Part shown: positions 1 through 5,954 of the stretch, piece after piece
How the letters are laid out: each line of letters opens with the position of its first letter
Numbering within the stretch: position 1 is the stretch's first letter
Origin: Negativicutes bacterium
Lineage (GTDB): Bacteria; Bacillota; Negativicutes; SKW292
DNA: 6,906 nucleotides
Reading direction: 5' to 3'
NCBI GenBank assembly: GCA_026416215.1
Contig: JAOAFP010000057.1
Span: 1-6,906, forward strand
Notes under the pieces: model-generated
Databases searched by the model: none
What the model saw: the letters and a program-made list of their open reading frames with translations, nothing else
Told to the model about the DNA's origin: nothing
Program-made: the position numbers and the translations under genes

Positions 1-384
1 GTTCATGACCGGCAGCCGGATGCCGGTAGCCGGGTGGTGACAACGGCCATCCAGTATATCGGTGTACCATACCTGTTTGGCGGATTCACCCCAGATGCGT
101 TCGACTGTTCAGGGTTTGTCCAGTATGTGTTTGCCCGGCTAGGGGTCGATTTGCCGCGGACGGCCGACTACCAGTTCGAGTGCGGACTGCCGGTGGCGAA
201 ATCAGCTCTCCGCCCCGGCGATGTGGTATTCTTCACTACCTACGAGCCGGGGGCGTCGCACGATGGGATATACGTGGGCGATGGTATGTTCATTGCTGCC
301 ACCGTGAGCCGGGGAGTGGCGTATTGCGACCTGAACGATCCGTTTTGGACCGGCTGCTATCTTGGAGCCAGGCGCTATCTTTGA
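1..384 (+). CDS. NlpC/P60 family cell-wall peptidase, C-terminal part (5' end outside window)
   Basis: The frame is open from base 1, so the gene begins upstream; the GTG at 34 is internal to the domain and is not taken as the start. The 127 visible residues cover an almost complete NlpC/P60 domain. Seen: YLFGG, then the nucleophile motif DCSGFVQYVF (Cys at visible residue 36), LPRTADYQ, the RPGDVVFF strand, and the histidine motif SHDGIYVGDG (His 87), ending in GARRYL as family members do. Known: such enzymes are secreted cysteine peptidases that cleave peptide bonds in peptidoglycan stem peptides, usually gamma-D-Glu to diamino acid. A signal peptide and SH3 or LysM repeats would be expected upstream but cannot be seen. 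Odd: the third catalytic residue, His in the FIHA motif of E. coli Spr, is Ala here (FIAA, residues 97-100). The stop is 27 nt before the first STAS gene, so co-transcription with the regulators is likely. The family call is firm; the exact bond cut is unknown. Confidence 0.93.
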   Translation, partial: VHDRQPDAGSRVVTTAIQYIGVPYLFGGFTPDAFDCSGFVQYVFARLGVDLPRTADYQFECGLPVAKSALRPGDVVFFTTYEPGASHDGIYVGDGMFIAATVSRGVAYCDLNDPFWTGCYLGARRYL

Positions 385-396
385 AATAATTTGGTT

Positions 397-403
397 AGGG
401 AGG
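397..403 (+). promoter_or_regulatory. Ribosome binding site deciding the start of the first STAS gene
   Basis: AGGGAGG lies 8 nt before the ATG at 412. The longer reading from the TTG at 391 would place this site inside the gene and has no Shine-Dalgarno sequence of its own, so 412 is preferred. Confidence 0.75.
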
Positions 404-411
404 TTGTTGCT

Positions 412-747
412 ATGCAGGTGACAATGGTGGGAGACATCCGTAAAGTGGTGATGCCGAACCGTATCGACGTGTACTCGGCTAAGGAGCTGGAGCTGGCCAT
501 GTTTAAAGTGATTGGCGGCGGGGCGCAAAAAATCATGTGTGACTTTTCTAACACCGAATATATCTCCAGCGCCGGGCTGAGGGTGTTTTTGTCCTGTCTC
601 AAGCAGATGCAGCGGAACAAGGGGGCGATGGTGCTTTATGGGATGAAGGATACCGTGCGGGAGATTTTTGACATTTCCGGCTTCAGCCAGCTGTTCACTA
701 TTGTCAGGGAGATTGATCAGGCCAAGGATGTGTTGGTGGGCAAATGA
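412..747 (+). CDS. STAS-domain anti-sigma factor antagonist (RsbV/SpoIIAA type)
   Basis: This 111-residue protein is one STAS domain of the usual length for a soluble anti-anti-sigma factor. Seen: the N-terminal strands (VTMVGDIRKVVMPNRIDVYSA), the strand CDFSNTEYIS, and the phosphorylation loop SSAGLRVFL at residues 52-60. Ser53 aligns with the phosphorylated Ser56 of B. subtilis RsbV. Known: the unphosphorylated form binds an RsbW/SpoIIAB-type kinase and frees that kinase's target; phosphorylation by the kinase breaks the interaction. The likely kinase is encoded two genes downstream (1317-1751), so this looks like the switchable arm of a partner switch. The protein is cytoplasmic. The start at 412 is chosen because AGGGAGG precedes it by 8 nt; an in-frame TTG at 391 would add seven residues. 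It is not SpoIIAA itself in any obvious way, because no sigma-F gene follows the cassette. Confidence 0.9.
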   Translation: MQVTMVGDIRKVVMPNRIDVYSAKELELAMFKVIGGGAQKIMCDFSNTEYISSAGLRVFLSCLKQMQRNKGAMVLYGMKDTVREIFDISGFSQLFTIVREIDQAKDVLVGK

Positions 748-755
748 GCTGATAT

Positions 756-763
756 GAGGAGGG
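756..763 (+). promoter_or_regulatory. Strong ribosome binding site for the second STAS-like gene
   Basis: GAGGAGGG lies 8 nt before the ATG at 772, close to the ideal complement of the 16S rRNA tail. It supports 772 as the start. Confidence 0.7.
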
Positions 764-771
764 CATAAAAC

Positions 772-1308
772 ATGAGCCCGAAAACCGATGGCAAAATCGT
801 AACCATTCCCGCCCGAATCACCAACAGTGAAGCTGGTGTCCTTAAACAGGACGTGATGCGGCTGCTCAATGCCGGCGAACGGAAGATAATATTCGACATG
901 TCGGCGACCGACGAAATTAACGGCGATGGGCTGCAGATGCTGGAATATATTGCCAATTATGTGACAAGCGTCAATGGCCAGATTATTCTCTGTTTCACCA
1001 ACGAGCATATTCTTGCCCAGCTGGCCCGGGAAAACCTCATTTCCTATTTCAAAATTTACGACGTCGATGAAACAGTCAATCTGGTAATTTTGCGGATCTT
1101 AAGCGAGTACTACGACTGTTACAGCGATGTCACCAGTATTAATGTCAGCCGTGACGAGAAAAACGTCCACGTCGACATCCGCATGGGATTTCCCTACGAC
1201 ATGCCGCTGGGGGAAGTCTGCGAGCTACTGGATCGGATCAAGTTTTCAATTGTGGAAAGTATAAAAAATGCCAAAGTTGTGATTATCCCCCATGTCACCG
1301 TGGCCTGA
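772..1308 (+). CDS. Two-domain protein: serine-less STAS-like domain plus CDF-dimerization-like C-terminal domain
   Basis: This 178-residue cytoplasmic protein has no membrane segment. Residues about 7-105 read as a STAS domain: the strand RKIIFDMSATDEI and the helix DGLQMLEYIANYV match its neighbour's layout. Where the neighbour has SSAG, it has NGDG (residues 50-53), so the phosphoacceptor position is Gly51 followed by Asp52. Kinase control by the usual route is therefore unlikely. Residues about 110-178 form a second domain (SINVSRDEKNVHVDIRMGF, then a helix ELLDRIKFSIVESI and NAKVVIIPH). By eye this resembles the beta-alpha-beta C-terminal dimerization domain of cation-diffusion-facilitator transporters, without the transporter. 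That resemblance is my inference and could reflect only a shared ferredoxin-like fold. It begins 24 nt after the first STAS gene and ends 8 nt before the kinase gene, so it probably takes part in the same switch as a scaffold, sensor or constitutive antagonist. The STAS assignment is fairly sure; the role is open. Confidence 0.75.
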   Translation: MSPKTDGKIVTIPARITNSEAGVLKQDVMRLLNAGERKIIFDMSATDEINGDGLQMLEYIANYVTSVNGQIILCFTNEHILAQLARENLISYFKIYDVDETVNLVILRILSEYYDCYSDVTSINVSRDEKNVHVDIRMGFPYDMPLGEVCELLDRIKFSIVESIKNAKVVIIPHVTVA

Positions 1309-1316
1309 AGCGGCTT

Positions 1317-1751
1317 ATGTCAAATTGCAGCAGGGAAACGATAAAAATTAGGAACGAGCTGGCCCAGATTGAACGGGTGACCGCCTGGCTGTCGCAGATT
1401 GCCCGGTGTCGCGAGTGGGACGACCAGTTTATCTATCACGTTCAGCTATCGGTCGAGGAAATATTGACCAATATTGTCAAGTACGCCTACTCTGATGCCG
1501 GTGAACACTTAATTTGGCTGGAAGCGCACTTTAGTGATGACCGTATAGAATTGCTGATTGTAGATGACGGACGGGCGGTGAACCCGTTGCAGCTACCTCC
1601 TCCCAACCTAAGTCTGGGGGTGGAGGAGCGTCCGGTCGGCGGGCTCGGGGTTCATATCGTCCGCAGCGTGATGGACACAGTAAGCTATGAACGCAGGGGC
1701 CGGTACAACCAGCTGTGGTTAAAGAAGAAGACGGCGACGCAGGCGAAGTAA
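1317..1751 (+). CDS. RsbW/SpoIIAB-like ATP-binding serine kinase / anti-sigma regulator (HATPase_c_2)
   Basis: This 144-residue protein matches the family's usual length of about 140-160. Bergerat-fold motifs are visible in order: N-box VEEILTNIVKYAY (residues 46-58, with Glu47-Glu48 and the metal-binding Asn52), G1 box VDDGRAVNP (82-90) and G2 box GGLGVHIVRSVMD (108-120). Known: such proteins bind ATP, hold a sigma factor or another effector inactive, and phosphorylate the serine of a STAS partner. The partner is most likely the STAS protein at 412-747. No sigma-factor gene lies beside it, so the target is unknown. The ATG at 1317 lies 8 nt after the upstream stop and has only a weak Shine-Dalgarno match, so translation probably depends on coupling to the upstream gene. 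The last codons form the left arm of a terminator, and the TAA sits in its loop. Confidence 0.9.
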   Translation: MSNCSRETIKIRNELAQIERVTAWLSQIARCREWDDQFIYHVQLSVEEILTNIVKYAYSDAGEHLIWLEAHFSDDRIELLIVDDGRAVNPLQLPPPNLSLGVEERPVGGLGVHIVRSVMDTVSYERRGRYNQLWLKKKTATQAK

Positions 1752-1765
1752 CCGCCTGCGTTTTT
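1737..1765 (+). terminator. Rho-independent terminator overlapping the end of the kinase gene
   Basis: ACGCAGGCG (1737-1745) pairs perfectly with CGCCTGCGT (1753-1761) around a 7-nt loop, and T1761-T1765 forms the T-run. The TAA stop (1749-1751) lies in the loop. It should end transcription of the NlpC-STAS-STAS-kinase block. Ribosomes finishing the gene would cover the hairpin, so read-through could depend on translation. Confidence 0.8.
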
Positions 1766-1783
1766 CTGTCACAACCGGGGTGG

Positions 1784-1789
1784 CGGAGG
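1784..1789 (+). promoter_or_regulatory. Ribosome binding site deciding the deacetylase start
   Basis: CGGAGG lies 8 nt before ATG 1798 and would fall inside the gene if GTG 1780 were used. No separate promoter could be recognised between the terminator and this site, where only about 18 nt remain. Confidence 0.65.
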
Positions 1790-1797
1790 CCAAAGAG

Positions 1798-2658
1798 ATG
1801 AAAAAGCTGATCATCAACGCCGACGATTTTGGCGTTTGTCCGGCAGTCAACCAGGCAGTGGTTGACGCCTACTCCCGCGGGGTGTTGACCAGTGCCAGCC
1901 TGATGGCCGGCGGGAGGGCCTACCGGCAGGCGGTCGACCTGGCGGTTGCCCACCGGATACCGGTGGGTGTCCACCTGACGCTGTGCGGGGGTGAGCAGCC
2001 GGTTGCTGCTGACGTCAGGCAGGTATCGACCCTGGTTGATTGCGAGGGCAGACTGTATCCAGGTTACCGGGAATTCATTCTGGCCTGTGTCCGGGGGCGG
2101 ATTGACTATCGGCAGGTCCGGCGGGAACTGGCTGCCCAGATTGAGCGGGTCAGCCGGGATGTAGGGCGGATAACTCATCTGGACAGCCATCAGCACCTGC
2201 ACCTATGGCCGCCGATTGCCACTGTGGTGATCGATCTGGCCAAACAGTACCGGATAACCAAAATGCGGACGGCCTGCGAATTGCCGGACAGCTGGCGGAT
2301 CTGCCACCAGGCTGGCCTGGGCAGGAAGACGGCCGGTCGCGGGCTGGCCTGGCTGGGACGACGGCTGCAGCGACGGCTGTCAATTGCCGGCATCGGCAGT
2401 CCTGAAGCATTTTGCGGTTTTCTGAGTGGCGGCAGGAACAGCGAACAACTATTACTGGGCTATCTGGCAGCCCTGGCTGGCAGTCCGGCCGGCAGTTGCG
2501 AGATTATGGTACACCCGGCTACCGACAACCAGGTTATGACGGCCGTTTACAACTGGGGCTACGACTGGCATGGTGAGTATCGCAGTCTGCTGTCGCCGGC
2601 AGTTCGACAGTTTATTGACAGCCAGCCGTTTGAACTGGTGGATTATCAGGCTATATAA
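1798..2658 (+). CDS. YdjC/ChbG/HpnK-type carbohydrate deacetylase
   Basis: This 286-residue protein has the family's usual length. Seen: KLIINADDFGVCPAVNQA at the N-terminus with the catalytic/metal Asp pair (residues 9-10), VGVHLTL with metal-ligand His59, THLDSHQHLHLWP with the second histidine cluster (131-135), and EIMVHPA near the C-terminus (236-241). Known: family members remove N-acetyl groups from sugars with a divalent metal; E. coli ChbG acts on chitooligosaccharides and HpnK on an N-acetylglucosaminyl hopanoid. No signal peptide or membrane segment is seen, so it should act in the cytoplasm. The start at ATG 1798 is preferred over the in-frame GTG at 1780 because CGGAGG (1784-1789) lies 8 nt before it and the conserved strand begins straight afterwards. 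Two GT39 membrane transferases follow in the same direction. The substrate may therefore be a lipid-linked amino sugar used for envelope modification rather than chitin; that is inference from context. Confidence 0.9.
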   Translation: MKKLIINADDFGVCPAVNQAVVDAYSRGVLTSASLMAGGRAYRQAVDLAVAHRIPVGVHLTLCGGEQPVAADVRQVSTLVDCEGRLYPGYREFILACVRGRIDYRQVRRELAAQIERVSRDVGRITHLDSHQHLHLWPPIATVVIDLAKQYRITKMRTACELPDSWRICHQAGLGRKTAGRGLAWLGRRLQRRLSIAGIGSPEAFCGFLSGGRNSEQLLLGYLAALAGSPAGSCEIMVHPATDNQVMTAVYNWGYDWHGEYRSLLSPAVRQFIDSQPFELVDYQAI

Positions 2659-2662
2659 AATT

Positions 2663-2688
2663 CATGACAATTTTACCGGCCGGTCATG
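2663..2688. repeat. Inverted repeat in the leader before the first GT39 gene
   Basis: CATGAC (2663-2668) is the reverse complement of GTCATG (2683-2688). The perfect palindrome ACCGGCCGGT (2675-2684) overlaps the right arm. This is a short hairpin candidate in the 65-nt gap after the deacetylase, with no T-run, so not a terminator. CCGG words are common in this DNA, so chance is plausible. Confidence 0.35.
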
Positions 2689-2723
2689 GGGCAACCGGAC
2701 TGGCCGGGAGAGGGTTTTTGCCT

Positions 2724-4331
2724 ATGGACGGAAACAGTGCCTCAATACTTAAGATTGACAAACGGCTGGCTTTTTTACTGGCAATGGCCGCTGTCATCCT
2801 GTTCAGCAGTCTGGGGGCTGCGCCATTGTTCGACCCGGACGAGCCGGTTTATGCCGAGACCGCCCGAGAGATGCTGGCTGCCGGCGATTGGCTGTCACCG
2901 CGAATATATGGCGACTACTGGTACGACAAACCGCCGGCCTATTACTGGGCGGTGATGGTTTGCTTCAGGATGTTTGGTCAGTCGGATTGGGCGGCCAGGC
3001 TGCCGTCAGCGGTGGCCGGCACGGTGCTGGTCTGGTTTGTCTACCGGTTTCTGGCCGGGAGAATTGGCCGGCCGGCAGCGTTCAACGCTGCCGCCATGCT
3101 GCTTTCGTCGGCGATGTTTTGCTATCTGGGCAAGGCGGCGGTGACCGATATGTGGCTGACCACTGCCATGTCGATGGCGATTTTCTGGTTGTGGGCTGGC
3201 CGCTACTGGCTGGCCGGTCTGGCCTCCGGGGTAGCCATATTGGTCAAAGGACCGATTGGCTGGTTTTTGCCGGTGGCAATCTTCGGCCTGTACCTGCTGC
3301 TGGCCGAGAGGTCGCGGCTGAGCCGGCTGACGCTGGCCGGCACTGTCCGGTTTACCGCGGTGGCTGTTTTGGTGGCCGCACCCTGGTACATTCTGATGTT
3401 TATCAGTCACGGCTGGTCGTTTGTTGACACTTTTATCGGTTTTCACAACATCGTTCGTTTTACCACCCCTGAACACCCCGAGCGGGCTTACTGGTATTTC
3501 TATCTGCCGTGGCTATTGCTGGGATTTTCCCCCTGGACGGTGGTGATTTTCACCGGGGCGGCGAAATTTGGCCGCTACTGGAGGATAGGACGGGCCGGCA
3601 GCCAGACGGGCCGAATCTGTCTGCTGTCGGCAGTTTGGGCGGCCGTGGTGCTGGTCTTTTTCTCGGTCTGCAAAACCAAGCTGATTTCCTATATTTTTCC
3701 TTTATTTGTACCATTGGCGGCAATTGGCGGGGTGCATAGCCGGCATTTCTGGAACGATGATCCCGGGAGCCGGCTGCGGGCGGTTGATGGAACGGGGATA
3801 CTGCTGGTTTGCGGGGCTGTCGGTTACGCCTTGCTGACAGCTGTCAATTACTACCCTCAGATCAGGACGGGGGCGCTGCTGGCGGCCGGACTGTTCGGCC
3901 TTACCGGGGTGACGGCCGCCTTTGCCGTATGGTTCCGGCCCAGGCTGACTGTGCCGCTTACCGTGGCTGGTATTGCCCTGGTCAGTCTGCCGTTGTTCGG
4001 GGCAGTGGCCCCCCGGTTGGCGGAGGATTTTTCCTGCCGGCCGGCCGCTGCATGGCTGGCTGACAATGTCCGGGGCGACGATCGGGTGTTGGTCGATAAA
4101 TTTCTTCGTCCGGGACTGGCCTGGTACAGCCGGATATATGGTCAACCACTCTCCACCCGTCGCCAGCTGGCCGGGTATCTTACGCAAAAATACCGGGAGA
4201 TACCGACCGGGCAGCGGCAGTTTATCGTCTGGCGGCGGGAATTACTGGACGGCAGTGTCCGCCTGCCTGACGGCTGGCAGCCCGCTTATGCCGACCGGTA
4301 CGCGGTGATTGTCAGCTGGGAGGGACAATGA
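2724..4331 (+). CDS. GT39 (ArnT/PMT-like) polytopic membrane glycosyltransferase, first copy
   Basis: This 535-residue protein has about 10-12 predicted membrane segments by eye and a soluble C-terminal tail of roughly 110 residues. Family marks: FDPDEPVYAETAREML in the first external loop (DPDE at residues 37-40, matching the PDE of ArnT), WYDKPPAYYW (66-75), VTDMWL (140-145), LVKGPIGW (173-180), TPEHPERAYWYF (248-259) and CKTKLISYIFP (316-326). Known: GT39 enzymes take a sugar from a polyprenyl-phosphate carrier on the outer face of the membrane and attach it to lipid A, protein or another acceptor. The start at ATG 2724 is chosen because GAGAGGG-type bases (2708-2714) lie about 9 nt upstream and the first membrane helix follows soon after. 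The in-frame ATG at 2664 has no ribosome site and would add a 20-residue Gly-rich leader. It overlaps the next GT39 gene by 4 nt. The family is firm; sugar and acceptor cannot be read from sequence. Confidence 0.88.
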   Translation: MDGNSASILKIDKRLAFLLAMAAVILFSSLGAAPLFDPDEPVYAETAREMLAAGDWLSPRIYGDYWYDKPPAYYWAVMVCFRMFGQSDWAARLPSAVAGTVLVWFVYRFLAGRIGRPAAFNAAAMLLSSAMFCYLGKAAVTDMWLTTAMSMAIFWLWAGRYWLAGLASGVAILVKGPIGWFLPVAIFGLYLLLAERSRLSRLTLAGTVRFTAVAVLVAAPWYILMFISHGWSFVDTFIGFHNIVRFTTPEHPERAYWYFYLPWLLLGFSPWTVVIFTGAAKFGRYWRIGRAGSQTGRICLLSAVWAAVVLVFFSVCKTKLISYIFPLFVPLAAIGGVHSRHFWNDDPGSRLRAVDGTGILLVCGAVGYALLTAVNYYPQIRTGALLAAGLFGLTGVTAAFAVWFRPRLTVPLTVAGIALVSLPLFGAVAPRLAEDFSCRPAAAWLADNVRGDDRVLVDKFLRPGLAWYSRIYGQPLSTRRQLAGYLTQKYREIPTGQRQFIVWRRELLDGSVRLPDGWQPAYADRYAVIVSWEGQ

Positions 4332-5923
4332 CTGAGAAACGGTCGAAGCCAACGGTGTCGGCCTGGCTGGTATTTTTGGCCACACTGCTGTTTTACGGAC
4401 TGTTTACCAGTCAGATACCGATTACCGATCCGGTTGAATCGGTTTATGCCGAGACAGCCAGGGAAATGCTCGATGGTCATAGCTGGCTGTCACCAGTGCT
4501 GTTTGCCCGTCCGTGGTATGACAAGCCACCGCTGGTGTACTGGCTGCTGATTGCTGGTTTTACGATCGGCGGGGTGAGCGATACAACCGCACGACTGACA
4601 ATGGCCGCACTAACGGCGGTCACGGTGACGACCTGCTGGCGGCTGACCGGCCGCTGGCTGAAGGATGCAGTCACCGCCAACTGGACAGCAATCATTCTGG
4701 CCACCAGTCTGGCTTTCTGGCTTATCGGCCACCTGATTGTCACCGACATGCTACTGCTGTTGTTCAATATGCTTGCCATGATCACTGTGGCCCGGGAAAT
4801 GACTGGTGATAACCGCGGCAGCCGGGCATTCCGGCCGTATCTGGCTGCCGGGATATGGCTGGGATTGTCCGTCCTCAGCAAGGGACCGGTCGGGGTTGTC
4901 CTGCCGCTGGTCATCATCGGACTTTATGCCGGGCTGTCCGGCCGGCTGGGCCGGCTGTCCGGCCGGCTGGCGGTTATGGCAGCGGTAGCAATGGCGGTGG
5001 CAGCTCCGTGGTACATTTACATGTTTTGTCTGCACGGCGACGAATTCATCAGGGTGGGGCTGGGTCTTCACAACTTCACCAGGGCAACGGTGTCCGAACA
5101 TCCGGATGACAACGTCTGGTACTACTATCTGGTGGTTTTTCCGCTGGGGCTGATGCCCTGGTCGGCCTGCTGGCTGGCATCAATGACCGGTCGCGGAAAA
5201 TCGCCGGCCGATCGGTTTCTCTGGTTATGGCAGGCGGCGGTCATTCTGTTTTATTCGCTGGTCGCCACCAAGTACCCGACTTATGCTTTTGTCGCCCAGG
5301 TGCCGGCTGCAATTGTCACCGCCCGGTTTGTGGCGGGCCGGCTGGCAACAGGCAGTGCTGGTCGTCGGCTGTTGTGGGTGGGAGGCCCTGTTTTTGCCCT
5401 GGGGCTTGCTCTGACTGCCGGCAGCTGGTTTGTGGCCGGCAGCCGGCCGGCGGCGGCGGTTGTGGTTTTGATTGCAACCATGGCAGCGGTGGCGGCGGTA
5501 GTCGGCCGGCGGCCTGGGTTCAGTCTACCGGCTCTTGTCGGCGGGCTGGTGGTGGTGATGCTCACCACCGTGGTTATTACCGCCCTACCTTACTGTCATT
5601 CCCGGTCGCTCAAAAGTGCGGCGGCGGCAGTGGAGGGCTGTCAGCAGACAGGAATCATCGGCGATTACCGAACCTCACTGGTCTTTTACAGCCGTCAGAT
5701 CGCCTGGTCAGTGCGGGAAAAAATCCCAGTTGCCCGTCACGACCCCTGGGCCGGCAAGTACACTATGCCGGAAACCGGTTGGCAGCAGTTTGTCGGTCTG
5801 CCCGGGAGCAAGGCGGTGGTGGTGAGGGAAAATCCGTCCGGCTGGTGGCAGCGGCTGTCGGAAGCCGGCTTTGTCCCGGTGAAGTCGTCGGGAGACTACA
5901 CGATTTTTTGCCGTGACCACTGA
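4328..5923 (+). CDS. GT39 (ArnT/PMT-like) polytopic membrane glycosyltransferase, second copy
   Basis: This 531-residue paralogue of the preceding protein has the same layout: SVYAETAREML (residues 38-48), WYDKPPLVYW (63-72), VTDMLLLL (138-145), LSKGPVGV (183-190), SEHPDDNVWYYY (256-267), VATKYPTYAF (312-321) and a soluble C-terminal tail. The two plainly share ancestry but have diverged widely outside these motifs. The key difference is in the first loop: DPVES (34-38) replaces DPDEP, so the acidic residue directly before Glu, conserved in ArnT, is Val. The earlier Asp and the Glu remain. Some GT39 proteins have a DPxE form as I recall, so activity is not excluded. Residues 203-214 contain a short tandem repeat (LSGRLGRLSGRL) in a probable cytoplasmic loop. 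The start overlaps the upstream stop as ATGA, with GGGAGGG just before it, which indicates translational coupling. The pair may act on different acceptors or donors, or as a complex. Confidence 0.87.
   Translation: MTEKRSKPTVSAWLVFLATLLFYGLFTSQIPITDPVESVYAETAREMLDGHSWLSPVLFARPWYDKPPLVYWLLIAGFTIGGVSDTTARLTMAALTAVTVTTCWRLTGRWLKDAVTANWTAIILATSLAFWLIGHLIVTDMLLLLFNMLAMITVAREMTGDNRGSRAFRPYLAAGIWLGLSVLSKGPVGVVLPLVIIGLYAGLSGRLGRLSGRLAVMAAVAMAVAAPWYIYMFCLHGDEFIRVGLGLHNFTRATVSEHPDDNVWYYYLVVFPLGLMPWSACWLASMTGRGKSPADRFLWLWQAAVILFYSLVATKYPTYAFVAQVPAAIVTARFVAGRLATGSAGRRLLWVGGPVFALGLALTAGSWFVAGSRPAAAVVVLIATMAAVAAVVGRRPGFSLPALVGGLVVVMLTTVVITALPYCHSRSLKSAAAAVEGCQQTGIIGDYRTSLVFYSRQIAWSVREKIPVARHDPWAGKYTMPETGWQQFVGLPGSKAVVVRENPSGWWQRLSEAGFVPVKSSGDYTIFCRDH
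4932..4970 (+). repeat. 21-bp in-frame tandem duplication inside the second GT39 gene
   Basis: GGCTGTCCGGCCGGCTGG occurs at 4932-4949 and again, identical, at 4953-4970, giving a period of 21 bp or seven codons. It encodes LSGRLGR then LSGRLAV in a basic loop between membrane segments. Identity at third codon positions suggests recent slippage rather than selection on the protein. Confidence 0.85.
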
Positions 5924-5939
5924 TCGGACGGCAGGTTTT
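5908..5939 (+). terminator. Weak hairpin over the end of the second GT39 gene (possible terminator)
   Basis: TGCCGT (5909-5914) pairs with ACGGCA (5928-5933) around a 13-nt loop that holds the TGA stop, followed two bases later by TTTT. The stem is short and the T-run brief, so it may be only a partial terminator or a chance pairing. Confidence 0.3.
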
Positions 5940-5954
5940 GGCCCCGGCCGGGTA

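Noticed and set aside
202..1008. Long open frame on the minus strand (268 codons)
   Set aside because: It lies opposite three well-supported plus-strand genes, has a His/Pro-rich composition typical of an antisense shadow, and shows no recognisable domain.
1780..1797. GTG 1780 as the deacetylase start
   Set aside because: It lacks a ribosome site of its own and would bury the CGGAGG that serves ATG 1798.
1531..2202. Minus-strand open frame of 223 codons
   Set aside because: It crosses the terminator and two real genes on the other strand and is Pro/Arg-rich without motifs; a product of high GC content.
2664..2723. Upstream ATG as the start of the first GT39 gene
   Set aside because: No Shine-Dalgarno sequence precedes it, the extra 20 residues are not conserved-looking, and a good site lies before ATG 2724.
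2675..5500. Frequent CCGG/GCCGGC words as a dispersed repeat or uptake signal
   Set aside because: They follow from Ala, Gly, Leu and Arg codons in GC-rich DNA and have no constant flanks or spacing.
5227..5916. Plus-strand open frame of 229 codons within the second GT39 gene
   Set aside because: It is a +1 shadow of the GT39 frame, rich in Gly, Arg and Cys, with no ribosome site or domain.
4331..5923. A frameshift or pseudogene in the second GT39 gene
   Set aside because: The frame is intact over 531 codons with all family blocks in order; only one motif residue differs.
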